64,000 nucleotides of DNA from Alkalicoccus sp. (GTDB taxonomy: Bacteria > Bacillota > Bacilli > Bacillales > Salisediminibacteriaceae), in NCBI GenBank assembly GCA_007692495.1, contig REBZ01000106.1:124001-188000 (forward strand). The letters run 5' to 3'. Each line of letters opens with the position of its first letter. Within the stretch, counting starts at the first letter, position 1. The notes under the pieces are model-generated. The model was not told the origin of the DNA. It searched no databases and saw only the letters and a program-made list of their open reading frames with translations. The position numbers were made by a program, and so were the translations under genes. Positions 1 through 8,818 of the stretch are shown one piece after another.

Positions 1-2
1 CT

Positions 3-419
3 GCTTTTACATTTGAATTTGCTGACAGGGAGGCGGACGGTTATCCTGCGATTCAGGAGAGGTACGGTCTGAATATCGAGGACGTGCAGACGATGGAGCC
101 GGGCCTGCGTTCAGAAGCTCTCGTTGCTGAAAATGTTGATCTGATCGATGCGTACTCCACGGACAGCTATATGATACGGTATAATCTGACCGCCCTTGAA
201 GATGACGAAAATGTTTTCCCGCCGTTTAATGGTGCCCCTCTGTTCCGTGAGGATGTTCTCGAAGAATACCCGGAAATTGAACCGGTTCTGAACCAGCTCA
301 GCGGCATGATTACGGAAGAAGAAATGATGGAAATGAATTACGCAGTCGATGAAGAAGATGAAGATGCTGAAGAAATTGCAGAAATTTATCTTCAGGAAGC
401 AGGTTTACTGGAGCAGTAA
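3..419 (+). CDS. Osmoprotectant ABC transporter substrate-binding protein, C-terminal part (OpuAC family)
   Basis: This reading frame is open at the left edge of the window, so only the last 138 or so residues are present. They match the C-terminal lobe of glycine betaine/choline-type (OpuAC/OsmX) binding proteins: a stretch on source and target residues (LIDAYSTDSYMI), then the family-typical FPPFNGAPLFRE segment, and an ending in ITEEEMMEMNY and a helix with the usual EIAEIYLQEAGLL close. Such proteins are lipid-anchored outside the membrane and deliver compatible solutes to an ABC importer during osmotic stress. The N-terminal signal and the rest of the transporter lie upstream of the window. 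The tail is very acidic (DEEDEDAEE), which fits a salt-adapted cell. The exact solute cannot be told. Confidence 0.8.
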   Translation, partial: AFTFEFADREADGYPAIQERYGLNIEDVQTMEPGLRSEALVAENVDLIDAYSTDSYMIRYNLTALEDDENVFPPFNGAPLFREDVLEEYPEIEPVLNQLSGMITEEEMMEMNYAVDEEDEDAEEIAEIYLQEAGLLEQ

Positions 420-469
420 AACGAATATAAATAGAATAAGGGAATGTTTTTCAAGGGGGATGGATAAAG

Positions 470-892
470 ATGTTCAATAATATTTTACTGGCAGGTGATG
501 GTTCACAGCACTCGCTCAGGGCATGTGAAAAAGCTGTTTATATAGCGGGAGGTACGGAAGGTGCGCACATTAAGCTGATTCATGTGGTTGATGATCTTCC
601 GACACGCACGGACGTCATGGATGAAGAAATGAAACCGAGAGATATTCCGGAGCACAGACGCCGGCGCGTACAGCATCTTATTGACTATCTTGAAGAAACT
701 GGTGTTTCTTTTGAAGTTAAACACGTCTTCGGAGAACCCGGACCTACGATTGTCCGCGAAGCCAACGACAATGAAACAGATCTTGTAATCATCGGAAGCC
801 GCGGTCTGAACCAGTTCCAGCAGATGGTGCTGGGAAGTGTCAGCCATAAAGTAGCTAAACGGGCATCCTGTCCCGTGATGATTGTTAAATAG
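470..892 (+). CDS. Universal stress protein, UspA family
   Basis: This 140-residue single-domain protein has the UspA alpha/beta fold signature. It starts with a hydrophobic strand followed by GDGSQHS. It ends with the ATP-binding pattern G-2x-G-9x-G(S/T) visible as GSRGLNQFQQMVLGSVS, then the family close CPVMIVK. Proteins of this class bind ATP or AMP and support survival under stress; the specific role here is unknown. The start at 470 is preceded by AAGGGGG about ten bases upstream. The next gene follows after 15 bases and both end at a shared terminator, so they are probably cotranscribed. Confidence 0.88.
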   Translation: MFNNILLAGDGSQHSLRACEKAVYIAGGTEGAHIKLIHVVDDLPTRTDVMDEEMKPRDIPEHRRRRVQHLIDYLEETGVSFEVKHVFGEPGPTIVREANDNETDLVIIGSRGLNQFQQMVLGSVSHKVAKRASCPVMIVK

Positions 893-907
893 GAGGTATA
901 AATAAAT

Positions 908-1315
908 ATGATGAATCAGGAAGAACGCAGAGAAGTATTGAGAAATTCAAAGCACATTGCTGTAGTAGGTCTGTCGGACAAGCCCCATCGTACGTCGTAT
1001 CAGGTGACAGAAGCGCTGCTTGACGCCGGGTACGAGATTACTCCGGTAAATCCGGTGGTAGAAGAAGTTTTTGGCCGTAAAGCCGTTTCCTCGATCAGCG
1101 AACTCGGGGATGATGTGGATATCATTAACGTTTTCCGCCGGAGTGAATATCTTCCGGAACTGGCGGAAGAAGCAGTTAAAACGAATGTCCCTGTATTTTG
1201 GGCCCAGACGGGTGTTTATAATGAAGAGGCCGAAAAACACCTGAAGGAACACGGCAAAAAAGTAGCTATGGACTACTGTATAAAAGTAGAGCACGCTGTC
1301 CTTATCGGAAAATAA
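908..1315 (+). CDS. CoA-binding domain protein (YccU-like)
   Basis: The 135-residue product is a single Rossmann-type CoA-binding domain like those of succinyl-CoA synthetase alpha, in the stand-alone YccU-like form. The motif VVGLSDKPHRTSY near the N-terminus and PVNPVVEEVFG after it form the nucleotide-binding loops; later VFWAQTGVYNEEA and the ending with MDYCIKVEH are typical of this family. The start has a strong AGGAGGT site eight to ten bases upstream; ATG at 908 and ATG at 911 are both possible. It follows the UspA gene closely and a strong hairpin terminator follows it. Cellular function of this family is poorly defined. Confidence 0.85.
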   Translation: MMNQEERREVLRNSKHIAVVGLSDKPHRTSYQVTEALLDAGYEITPVNPVVEEVFGRKAVSSISELGDDVDIINVFRRSEYLPELAEEAVKTNVPVFWAQTGVYNEEAEKHLKEHGKKVAMDYCIKVEHAVLIGK

Positions 1316-1325
1316 TAATCGGATG

Positions 1326-1357
1326 AAAAAAAGATGGCTCCGGAGCCATCTTTTTTT
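1326..1357 (+). terminator. Rho-independent terminator after the UspA/CoA-binding pair
   Basis: A perfect hairpin GATGGCTCC/GGAGCCATC is preceded by an A run and followed by seven T residues, just after the stop of the CoA-binding gene. The symmetry of A and T runs means it could also work on the other strand. Confidence 0.9.
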
Positions 1358-1494
1358 CGTCCTGTACTTTCGAAATTACTCGTAAAACGTAAGTAAAGGC
1401 TGTTTATCCTCATACATAAGGTAAGGAAGTTTCATCTCAAGCACAATGAATGGGCCAGAAAAAACGCTTTGGATTTAAAAATGCGTACATATGT

Positions 1495-1524
1495 TTGACA
1501 AAGCCCCCTCCTTTCCGTTAATAA
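1495..1524 (+). promoter_or_regulatory. Candidate sigma-A promoter for parE-parC
   Basis: TTGACA at 1495 is followed after 17-18 bases by TTAATAA, close to a -10 element, about 100 bases before parE. This lies in a 300-base gap between the upstream terminator and parE in which no other gene was seen. Confidence 0.5.
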
Positions 1525-1624
1525 TAGTAAATGCAGAGATGCTCGTGAAATAGCATACGAACTATGATAAAGTGAGAACGGCAGCAGCATCCGAATGCTC
1601 AGGCAGTAGAAAGGGGCAAGGAAC

Positions 1625-3592
1625 GTGAAAAAACAGGCTTTTGATTATAATGATGATGCGATTCAAGTACTTGAAGGTCTTGAAGCAGTCAGAAAAAGAC
1701 CGGGAATGTACATTGGAAGTACGGATCACCGGGGACTGCATCATTTAATTTTTGAAATAGTGGATAATTCTGTAGATGAAATTCTTGCAGGATACGGAAA
1801 TAAAATTACTGTCACGCTCCATAAAGACAACAGTGTGACAGTTTCAGATAATGGAAGAGGCTATCCCGTCGGAATGCATGCCACGGGGAAACCGACTCCG
1901 GAAGTAATACTGACCGTACTTCACGCCGGCGGAAAGTTTGGTCAGGGCGGATATAAGACGAGCGGAGGGCTTCACGGAGTTGGTGCTTCTGTAGTAAACG
2001 CCCTGTCCTCGGCTTTAAAAGTGCGAATTTACCGGAATGGAAAAACTTACGAACAAAAGTTCGAGCAGGGAGGTCATCCGGCAACCACGCTCGTAGAAAA
2101 AGGAAACACAGGAAAAACAGGCACGGAACTGACATTTACCCCAGACAAAGAAATATTCCAGACAGTTTCTTTTCATTATGAAACCGTTGCGGAAAGACTC
2201 CGGGAAGCAGCTTTTCTATTAAAAGGTGCAGAACTGGAGCTGGTTGATAAAAGAAATGATCAGCAGGAAAGCTTCAAGTATGAAACCGGCCTGGAAGCTT
2301 TTGTTGAGTATTTAAATGAGGATAAAGAAATACTTCATCCAGTTATTTCAGTAGAAGGCGTCAGCGACCGTATAGAAGTTGATTTTGCCTTTCAGTATAA
2401 TGATGCTTACACTGAAAACCTCCTGTCCTTCGTGAATAACGTCCGGACAAAAGATGGTGGAACCCATGAACTCGGGGCAAAAACAGCCATTACACGTGCT
2501 GTCAATGAGCATGCACGTAAACTGGTTCTGTTAAAAGACAAAGATAAGAATCTGGACGGCAGTGATATACGAGAAGGGTTTACAGGGGTTCTCTCCGTAC
2601 GTGTCCCGGAAGAAGTACTGCAGTTTGAAGGACAGACAAAAAGCAAGCTCGGAACAGCTGCTGCACGTTCAGCGGTCGATCACGTAATCACCGCGAAATT
2701 CACCTATTACCTGGAGGAAAATCCGGATTTCAGCAATACGCTTATTAAAAAAGCGATTAAAGCTTCCCAGGCCCGGGAGGCAGCTCGAAAAGCACGGGAA
2801 GATGCCAGAAGCGGGCGTAAAAACAAACGAAAAGATGCCATGCTGTCCGGGAAGCTTACGCCGGCTCAGTCGAAAAACCCTAAAAGAAATGAATTGTACC
2901 TTGTTGAGGGGGATTCCGCGGGAGGTTCTGCCAAACAGGGAAGAGACCGTAAATTTCAGGCGGTGCTTCCACTGCGCGGAAAAGTGATCAATACGGAAAA
3001 AGCAAAACTTGCCGATATTATGAAAAACGAAGAAATCCGTACGATTATTTACGCCCTCGGAGCAGACGTGGGGGCAGACTTTAATCTGGAAAATTTAAAT
3101 TACGATAAAGTGGTCATCATGACCGATGCTGATACAGATGGTGCGCATATTCAAGTGCTGCTTCTTACTTTCTTCTACCGTTACATGAGACCGCTTGTTG
3201 AAGCAGGAAGAGTCTATATTGCCCTTCCACCTTTGTATAAAGTAAGCAGAGGCACCGGTAAAAAAGAAAAAACAGAATATGCATGGGATGAAGATGGGAT
3301 GAAAAAAGCAATGAAAACGGTAGGTAAGGGGTATACGATTCAACGATATAAAGGTCTCGGGGAGATGGATGCCACACAGCTGTGGGAAACAACGATGGAT
3401 CCGGATTCCAGAACCCTTGTTCGTGTTACGATAGAAGATATTGCCCGGGCAGAAAGACAAGTTTCGACACTAATGGGTGATAAAGTGGAACCCCGTCGGA
3501 AGTGGATCGAAAATCATGTGAAATTCGGACTGGATGATGAGTCCAACATACTTGAAAACGACAGTCTGCATGTAACAGAGGAGGAGGAATAA
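1625..3592 (+). CDS. parE: DNA topoisomerase IV subunit B
   Basis: ParE is the ATPase subunit of topoisomerase IV, which unlinks replicated chromosomes. At 655 residues it has the usual Bacillus length. The GHKL ATPase domain is first (EIVDNSVDEI near residue 45, DNGRGYPVG, GGLHGVGASVVNALS). The transducer domain follows, then the TOPRIM domain with LVEGDSAGGSAKQGRDR, the PLRGK motif and the DADTDGAH metal site. Pairing with the adjacent parC-type gene and the length distinguish it from GyrB. The start is GTG at 1625, with AAAGGGG a few bases upstream. parC starts three bases after its stop, so the two subunits are made from one transcript. Confidence 0.95.
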   Translation: MKKQAFDYNDDAIQVLEGLEAVRKRPGMYIGSTDHRGLHHLIFEIVDNSVDEILAGYGNKITVTLHKDNSVTVSDNGRGYPVGMHATGKPTPEVILTVLHAGGKFGQGGYKTSGGLHGVGASVVNALSSALKVRIYRNGKTYEQKFEQGGHPATTLVEKGNTGKTGTELTFTPDKEIFQTVSFHYETVAERLREAAFLLKGAELELVDKRNDQQESFKYETGLEAFVEYLNEDKEILHPVISVEGVSDRIEVDFAFQYNDAYTENLLSFVNNVRTKDGGTHELGAKTAITRAVNEHARKLVLLKDKDKNLDGSDIREGFTGVLSVRVPEEVLQFEGQTKSKLGTAAARSAVDHVITAKFTYYLEENPDFSNTLIKKAIKASQAREAARKAREDARSGRKNKRKDAMLSGKLTPAQSKNPKRNELYLVEGDSAGGSAKQGRDRKFQAVLPLRGKVINTEKAKLADIMKNEEIRTIIYALGADVGADFNLENLNYDKVVIMTDADTDGAHIQVLLLTFFYRYMRPLVEAGRVYIALPPLYKVSRGTGKKEKTEYAWDEDGMKKAMKTVGKGYTIQRYKGLGEMDATQLWETTMDPDSRTLVRVTIEDIARAERQVSTLMGDKVEPRRKWIENHVKFGLDDESNILENDSLHVTEEEE

Positions 3593-3595
3593 TCA

Positions 3596-6013
3596 TTGGC
3601 TGAAAAAGAACGCTATCTGGACCTTCCTTTGGAGGAAGTACTGGGAGACCGTTTTGGAAGGTACAGTAAATATATAATACAGGACAGAGCACTTCCAGAT
3701 GCAAGGGATGGACTGAAGCCGGTGCAGCGCAGAATTTTATATGCGATGTATCACGACAGAAACACTTCAGACAAACCATTCCGAAAATCGGCCAAAACGG
3801 TTGGTAATGTTATTGGTAATTATCATCCGCACGGTGATTCGTCAGTGTATGAAGCAATGATCCGTCAAAGCCAGGACTGGAAAATGCGGATGCCGCTCGT
3901 TCAAATGCACGGAAACAATGGCTCAGTGGACGGAGATCCACCGGCAGCTATGCGTTATACGGAAGCCCGGCTTGCTTCGCTTTCTGAAAAAATGCTCGAG
4001 GATATTGATAAAAACACTGTCGATTTCATGCCCAATTTTGATGATTCGCAGGAAGAACCAGTAGTACTGCCTGCCTCTTTCCCGAATCTTCTCGTTAATG
4101 GCTCGACGGGTATTTCCAGTGGATATGCAACCGACATCCCGCCGCATGCCATCCATGAAGTTATTGATGCAGCTGTTAAACTGATCGAAAAGCCGGATGC
4201 TTCTCTGGATGAGCTGATGCAGCATATACAGGGACCGGATTTCCCGACCGGAGGTATTATTCAGGGACTCGACGGCATTAAAAAAGCATACGAAACAGGG
4301 CGGGGCAAAGTGATTGTCAGAGGCAGAGCAGCGATTGAACCGCTTCGCGGAGGCCGTGAGCAGATTGTTATTACAGAAATTCCATTTGAAGTAAACAAAG
4401 CAGTGCTCGTAAAGAAAATGGATGAGCTCAGAATTGATAAAAAAGTGGAAGGAATGGCAGAAGTCCGGGACGAAACCGACCGTACCGGTATGAGAATCGT
4501 TGTAGAGCTGAAAAAAGAGGCTGATGCAAAGGGTGTGCTGAATTTCCTTTATAAATCGACAGATCTTCAGACAACCTTCAATTTCAATATGGTGGCAATT
4601 GCTCAAAAAACCCCCCAGCTGATGAATTTAAAACAGCTCCTTGAAGCCTACACAGAGCACCAGAAAGAAGTTATTATCCGGCGTACCGAATACGAGCTGG
4701 AAAAAGCTAAAGAAAGAGCACATGTTGTGGAAGGTCTTATTAAAGCCATTTCCATTCTTGATGAAGTGATTCAGGTGATCCGCAGTGCAACAGATAAAAA
4801 AGATGCGAAAAGCAGGCTGGAAGAAGCGTTCGGGTTTACTTCCGTCCAATCAGAGGCAATCGTTACACTTCAGCTTTACAGACTGACTAACACTGATATT
4901 ACAACGTTGGAAAACGAAGCAGATAAGCTCCGCAAAAACATTGCCGCCTGGGAAGAATTACTTGCTTCAGATAAGAAACTCGCTTCCGAAATGAAAAAAG
5001 AGCTCCGTCAAGTAAGAAAACAGTTTGCTGACGAACGCCGTACAGCTGTTGAGGAAGAAATTGAAGAAATAAAAATCGATCTGGAAGTAATGGTTCCTTC
5101 TGAAGATGTCAGGGTTTCTGTCACTAAAGAAGGATATATAAAGAGGTCAAGCCTGCGAAGTTTTTCTGCTTCAAATGGGGAACCGCCTGTTATGAAAGAT
5201 ACAGACCGTCTTATGTATTCTCAGGAAGTTAATACAACGGATACCCTCCTGCTGTTCACTAACAAAGGATCGTATTTGTACGTGCCCGTTCATACAATTC
5301 CTGAAATGAAATGGAAAGAAAGTGGACAGCATATTGCCAACGTCGTAACTGTCAATCAGGAAGATGAGATCATTGCTGCTCTTCCTGTTAAAAATTTCGC
5401 GGACACCGAAAGCTTTCTTACATTTATTACTAAATACGGCATGATAAAAAGAACTCCTCTCAAAGATTATGAAGCCCAGCGCTATTCAAAAGCACTGATG
5501 GGTGTGAAATTGAAAAAAGGTGATGAAGTAGAATCTGTTTATGAAACGAGCGGCAGTAATGAGGTTATTCTGCTTACTTACGAAGGATACGTCCTCCGGT
5601 ATGCGGAAACAGAAGTCAACCCGACAGGGCAGAGAACAGGCGGTATGAAGGCTATTAATTTAAAAGACGGGGACTTTATAGCAGCTTCCGGTGTGTACAG
5701 TCCGTCAGCCCCACGGGATATATATATAATAACGCACCGGGGGGCACTGAAACGAATATCACCAGATAAGTTGGAAGCTCAGGGAAGAGCAACAAGAGGT
5801 GTTAAAATTCTCAAAGAGCTGAAGAAAAACCCCCATCGTATAAAAGGCGGGGGAATGGCAGGACGGGAAGAAACAGTCAGCATCCAGACAGCTGATTACA
5901 CTCTCCATGAATTTAAGGCTGGAGAGATACGACCCGGCGATAGGTATACGAATGGCTCGTTTGTTGTAGACACAGAATTGTACGGGCAAATAAAAGACGT
6001 ATGGATTGAATAA
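3596..6013 (+). CDS. parC: DNA topoisomerase IV subunit A
   Basis: ParC carries the DNA cleavage and rejoining activity of topoisomerase IV. The 805-residue product begins at a TTG codon with GAGGAGG just upstream, inside the end of parE. The winged-helix region contains PDARDGLKPVQRRIL and the catalytic tyrosine near residue 121 in AAMRYTEARL. The quinolone-resistance region reads HPHGDSSVYE, with Ser and Glu at the usual positions, so no classical target mutation is seen. The C-terminal third (from about 500) contains the beta-pinwheel blades with repeated GYVLRY/GALKRIS-like strands, as expected for a topoisomerase DNA-wrapping domain. A hairpin terminator follows. Confidence 0.95.
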   Translation: MAEKERYLDLPLEEVLGDRFGRYSKYIIQDRALPDARDGLKPVQRRILYAMYHDRNTSDKPFRKSAKTVGNVIGNYHPHGDSSVYEAMIRQSQDWKMRMPLVQMHGNNGSVDGDPPAAMRYTEARLASLSEKMLEDIDKNTVDFMPNFDDSQEEPVVLPASFPNLLVNGSTGISSGYATDIPPHAIHEVIDAAVKLIEKPDASLDELMQHIQGPDFPTGGIIQGLDGIKKAYETGRGKVIVRGRAAIEPLRGGREQIVITEIPFEVNKAVLVKKMDELRIDKKVEGMAEVRDETDRTGMRIVVELKKEADAKGVLNFLYKSTDLQTTFNFNMVAIAQKTPQLMNLKQLLEAYTEHQKEVIIRRTEYELEKAKERAHVVEGLIKAISILDEVIQVIRSATDKKDAKSRLEEAFGFTSVQSEAIVTLQLYRLTNTDITTLENEADKLRKNIAAWEELLASDKKLASEMKKELRQVRKQFADERRTAVEEEIEEIKIDLEVMVPSEDVRVSVTKEGYIKRSSLRSFSASNGEPPVMKDTDRLMYSQEVNTTDTLLLFTNKGSYLYVPVHTIPEMKWKESGQHIANVVTVNQEDEIIAALPVKNFADTESFLTFITKYGMIKRTPLKDYEAQRYSKALMGVKLKKGDEVESVYETSGSNEVILLTYEGYVLRYAETEVNPTGQRTGGMKAINLKDGDFIAASGVYSPSAPRDIYIITHRGALKRISPDKLEAQGRATRGVKILKELKKNPHRIKGGGMAGREETVSIQTADYTLHEFKAGEIRPGDRYTNGSFVVDTELYGQIKDVWIE

Positions 6014-6024
6014 CTGCTGAAAAG

Positions 6025-6065
6025 CCGGCTGCCGGGACTATGGGGAGGCAGCCGGGACTATTTTC
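6025..6065 (+). terminator. Terminator after parC
   Basis: A nine-base-pair perfect stem CCGGCTGCC/GGCAGCCGG lies 12 bases after the parC stop. It is followed by ACTATTTTCATTTT, a weaker than usual T tract. Confidence 0.7.
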
Positions 6066-6103
6066 ATTTTAATTGTAGTTTGATATATTTATAGATATTA
6101 TTA

Positions 6104-6125
6104 TTACAGTAATATACCACTGTAA
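6104..6125 (+). promoter_or_regulatory. Inverted repeat with 8-base spacer upstream of recombinase-like gene
   Basis: TTACAGT and ACTGTAA are separated by exactly eight bases (AATATACC), about 95 bases before the recombinase-like gene. The layout resembles a tyrosine-recombinase core site or an operator. A looser pair AGTATA/TATACT lies at 6160-6187. The region is very AT-rich, so chance is not excluded. Confidence 0.35.
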
Positions 6126-6220
6126 ATATTTATTCAATATAATTAAAAACACCTAAGAAAGTATACCAAATAGCTCCATAATATACTAGACATTATTAGC
6201 ATAGAAAGGAGAAAAAACGC

Positions 6221-7033
6221 GTGCCTTATGGATACAGCAGCTATTTAAAAGAACAGGGATATAAAGACACAACTATTGACGAACACGTACGACAGCTTGA
6301 ATATTTTTTTATCTTTCTGGACGGACTGCATAAGCGCGAAAAAGAACTTTATGAAATAGTTCCAGCCGATATAAAGCAGTATATTAAATATAAAAAAAGC
6401 CGTGATCTGAAAATCAGTACGATCAATAAAATAATTGCTATAATTAGACGCTTTTTTGACTACGCCTGGATGATTGATAAGGTAGCAGTTGATCCAGCGC
6501 AGAAAATAAGATATGAGCCGATTACTAAAGATGATAATGAACCTGTGGATTACAGAACACTACTTGAGCTTAAAGAGGCAGTGAATCAGGATATAGAAAC
6601 TCCAATGAAAAGAAAAATTATTTTTATCCTTGCGATGGCGGGTCTGCGTCCGGATGAGTTTAACATTACGTGGAATGAAGTTATTATCGATAAACAGCTG
6701 ATCCGGCTGTTTATTAATAAAAAGGGTCATGAACGGGTGATAAATATTTCCGGAGCTGATGCAGAAGTTTTCAAACAGTTTTCAGAAAATCAGCAGTCGT
6801 TATATGTATTAAACTCCAAAAGTCGTGATGGTGTGGAAAAACCACTGGAGCGTATGACGATAAGTCTCAACCTGCGGAAGATTTCGGATAAAAGTAATCT
6901 AAATACTCTTACGACAAACAATATACGGCGGGCGTACGGGGAATATTTACTGGAATCAGAAACGTATGACAGTGCAGCAGAAATGCTCGGCATCGATAAA
7001 TTAAGTTTAATGAAACTGTTAAGTTCATCGTAA
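6221..7033 (+). CDS. Tyrosine recombinase/phage integrase-like protein, probably catalytically inactive
   Basis: The 270-residue product has the layout of a tyrosine recombinase: an N-terminal SAM-like core-binding domain (residues 1-90, many Lys and Tyr) and a C-terminal catalytic fold. Box I arginine is present in MAGLRPDEF and the beta-hairpin lysine in INKKGHERV. The second arginine is present in NNIRRAYGEYLL, but the box II histidine is Asn, the usual LGH is LGI, and the position of the nucleophilic tyrosine reads LMKLL with no tyrosine before the stop. It therefore probably cannot cut DNA and may act as a DNA-binding protein or be a relic. The start is GTG at 6221 with AAAGGAG upstream. 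The gene is more AT-rich than parE-parC next to it. Confidence 0.75.
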   Translation: MPYGYSSYLKEQGYKDTTIDEHVRQLEYFFIFLDGLHKREKELYEIVPADIKQYIKYKKSRDLKISTINKIIAIIRRFFDYAWMIDKVAVDPAQKIRYEPITKDDNEPVDYRTLLELKEAVNQDIETPMKRKIIFILAMAGLRPDEFNITWNEVIIDKQLIRLFINKKGHERVINISGADAEVFKQFSENQQSLYVLNSKSRDGVEKPLERMTISLNLRKISDKSNLNTLTTNNIRRAYGEYLLESETYDSAAEMLGIDKLSLMKLLSSS

Positions 7034-7098
7034 AAATTCATTTATATCTCATATCTCAAAGTAATCTTTAGTATTGAAACAATAACATTTCATACGCT

Positions 7099-7130
<32 letters not shown>

Positions 7131-7144
7131 AGAAAATGATATTT

Positions 7145-7176
7145 TACAGGAGGGCCGTTTCATCAGCCCTCCTGTA
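7145..7176 (-). terminator. Terminator of the flavin reductase gene
   Basis: A perfect 11-base-pair stem TACAGGAGGGC/GCCCTCCTGTA sits just beyond the minus-strand stop at 7179. On the minus strand it is followed by AAAATATCATTTTC, a broken T tract. It could also stop transcription from the recombinase-like gene on the plus strand. Confidence 0.75.
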
Positions 7177-7178
7177 TT

Positions 7179-7664
7179 TTATTTATAGAATTCTTCTGGT
7201 ATTGGTCCGAATACGCGCTTATGGTAAAGCAGCGGTGCTGTTTCATTATCGACAGCCTCCACAACTTCGCCAATGATTATTGTATGGTCTCCAGCTTCTA
7301 CTGTTTCATACACTTTACACTCCAGAAGTCCGGAATATCCGTCGATAACCGGCACATCATTTGCTGACGGCGACCACTGTACCTGACTGAAACGATCCGT
7401 TCCTTTTGTTGCAAACAGCATACATACATCACCCTGATCGTGTGCAAGCGTATGAACCGCAAAATGCTGCTGTTTCACAAATACGTCATGAGTTGAAACG
7501 TTTTTATCGATTGCCCAGGATATAAGCTTCGGCTTCATAGACACAGACGTAAATGAATTAACAGTTAAACCTACCGGTTCACCCTCCGGTGTTTTTGCCG
7601 TTACGACAGTTACTCCTGTCGGATAATTACCCATAATGCTTCTGAATGTAGTTTCTTCTGCCAT
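7179..7664 (-). CDS. Flavin reductase family protein (FMN-binding split barrel)
   Basis: The product of about 161 residues matches the flavin reductase/DIM6-NTAB family, which uses NAD(P)H to reduce free FMN or FAD, often for a partner monooxygenase. The typical N-terminus is FRSIMGNYPTGVTVVTA, followed by GLTVNSFTSVSMKPKL, which contacts the flavin, and HDVFVKQQHFAVHTLA; GDHTIIIGEVV and the FGPIPEEFY close are also typical. I place the start at the ATG at 7664, because GGAG is then eight bases upstream; the track start (GTG at 7673) overlaps that site. No monooxygenase gene is next to it, so the partner is unknown. Confidence 0.85.
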   Translation of the reverse strand: MAEETTFRSIMGNYPTGVTVVTAKTPEGEPVGLTVNSFTSVSMKPKLISWAIDKNVSTHDVFVKQQHFAVHTLAHDQGDVCMLFATKGTDRFSQVQWSPSANDVPVIDGYSGLLECKVYETVEAGDHTIIIGEVVEAVDNETAPLLYHKRVFGPIPEEFYK

Positions 7665-7743
7665 TATCATCACTCCATTTAAACAAACTAATTTAAAAAC
7701 TTTCTCTTTTACTTTATCATGATGGTTAAAAAAATGCGAAATT

Positions 7744-8736
7744 CTACGTTTTTACTGCTTTTGCGTAAATTTCAGCAAGCTTTTCACGTTCTGTTTGTAC
7801 ATCGTGGCATTTTCGGATGTAATCGGCTGCCCGTCTGGAGATATTTTCACGGAACGAACTCTCCAGTAGCAATTTACGGGCATAATAGTAAAACTCCTCA
7901 TCGGATTCAAAAAGACACCCTGTATATTCATGGGTTATAAGACTGCGGTTCCCCCGAATATTAGAAGCAATTACCGGTGTTCCCGCACTCATTGCCTCCA
8001 TAACGGCGGAAGACTGGCCTTCGCTTCGTGATGAATTAATAACAATCGAAGAATTCCGGTAGAGGTCTAACATCTCATGAAATGGACGTTCCCCTGCATA
8101 CGTAAGCCAGGATGATGTATGAACCTGTTTATTCAGCCAGTCTCCCTCTTCTTTTTCTATTACCGGCCCTGCAACGACAAGCTCTACATTTGGAAATTCT
8201 CCCCTTAGTTTTTCAGTAAGCATTACTGCCCGCCGGATATTCTTAACGTGACGTATCCCGGCCGGAAGAAATAATACTGCTTTATCATACCTGCTGTTAA
8301 GCACAGGCGCTGGCCGGAAAGGAAGCGGTTTGATACTCTGTGGAATAACACATATTTTATCATGACAGTCAGGTACTTCTTCAGCAACTTTCTCTTTCAT
8401 TCCTGTATCAAATACGTGTATAAAGGCTGAGCTTTTCAAACATTCAATAATAACAGGCCGTTTTTCTTCCTGAAATATGTCATGATTCATATCCGTTCCC
8501 GTCACCGTAATAATATAAGGAAGCGGTGCTTGAAGCTTTCTGTAATACAGGGCAAATTTGTAGGCGTGAAACCCGTGAAGAAGCTCTGTCCCTTCCATAG
8601 GCTCCTTGAAGGGGCCGGTTGAAGATATAATTTCTGTATTATATCCGGCGCTGCGTATGTTGTTTGCAATCCGATCTACCGTAATCTTATTTCCCCGCCA
8701 TTCGTCGTAGTGAGGGGATAAAAAAGTGATTTTCAT
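7744..8736 (-). CDS. Glycosyltransferase, family 4-like (GT-B fold)
   Basis: This 330-residue cytosolic protein looks like a GT-B glycosyltransferase that moves a sugar from a nucleotide-sugar donor. The N-terminal half begins MKITFLSPHYDEWRGN with a glycine-containing acceptor-domain loop. The C-terminal half has VVAGPVIEKEE and the E-x7-E donor-binding signature SRSEGQSSAVMEAMSAGTPVIAS. At 330 residues it is a little short for the family. The start has GGAGGA six bases upstream. It stands alone rather than in a polysaccharide cluster, so the acceptor cannot be predicted. Confidence 0.85.
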   Translation of the reverse strand: MKITFLSPHYDEWRGNKITVDRIANNIRSAGYNTEIISSTGPFKEPMEGTELLHGFHAYKFALYYRKLQAPLPYIITVTGTDMNHDIFQEEKRPVIIECLKSSAFIHVFDTGMKEKVAEEVPDCHDKICVIPQSIKPLPFRPAPVLNSRYDKAVLFLPAGIRHVKNIRRAVMLTEKLRGEFPNVELVVAGPVIEKEEGDWLNKQVHTSSWLTYAGERPFHEMLDLYRNSSIVINSSRSEGQSSAVMEAMSAGTPVIASNIRGNRSLITHEYTGCLFESDEEFYYYARKLLLESSFRENISRRAADYIRKCHDVQTEREKLAEIYAKAVKT

Positions 8737-8786
8737 GACTATCCTCCGTCCAATAATTCCATTAACAGCTTTTTTACTGACAAATA

Positions 8787-8815
8787 AAAGGCAGAGAGAT
8801 TATCTCCCTGCCTTA
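8787..8815 (-). terminator. Terminator of the DUF2203 gene
   Basis: The hairpin AAGGCAG-A-GAGA/TCTC-C-CTGCCTT (one mismatch) lies four bases past the DUF2203 stop. It is followed on the minus strand by TTTTATTTGTC. Confidence 0.75.
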
Positions 8816-8818
8816 AAA

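Noticed and set aside
3923-4606. 227-codon minus-strand frame inside parC
   Set aside because: It is fully antisense to a clear ParC reading frame, has no ribosome site, and its protein has no recognisable features.
7065-7076. TTTAGTATTG near the end of the first recombinase-like gene, similar to half of the core-like sites at 38.6 kb
   Set aside because: Only one half is present, with no matching arm at the eight-base distance; in AT-rich DNA this is likely chance.
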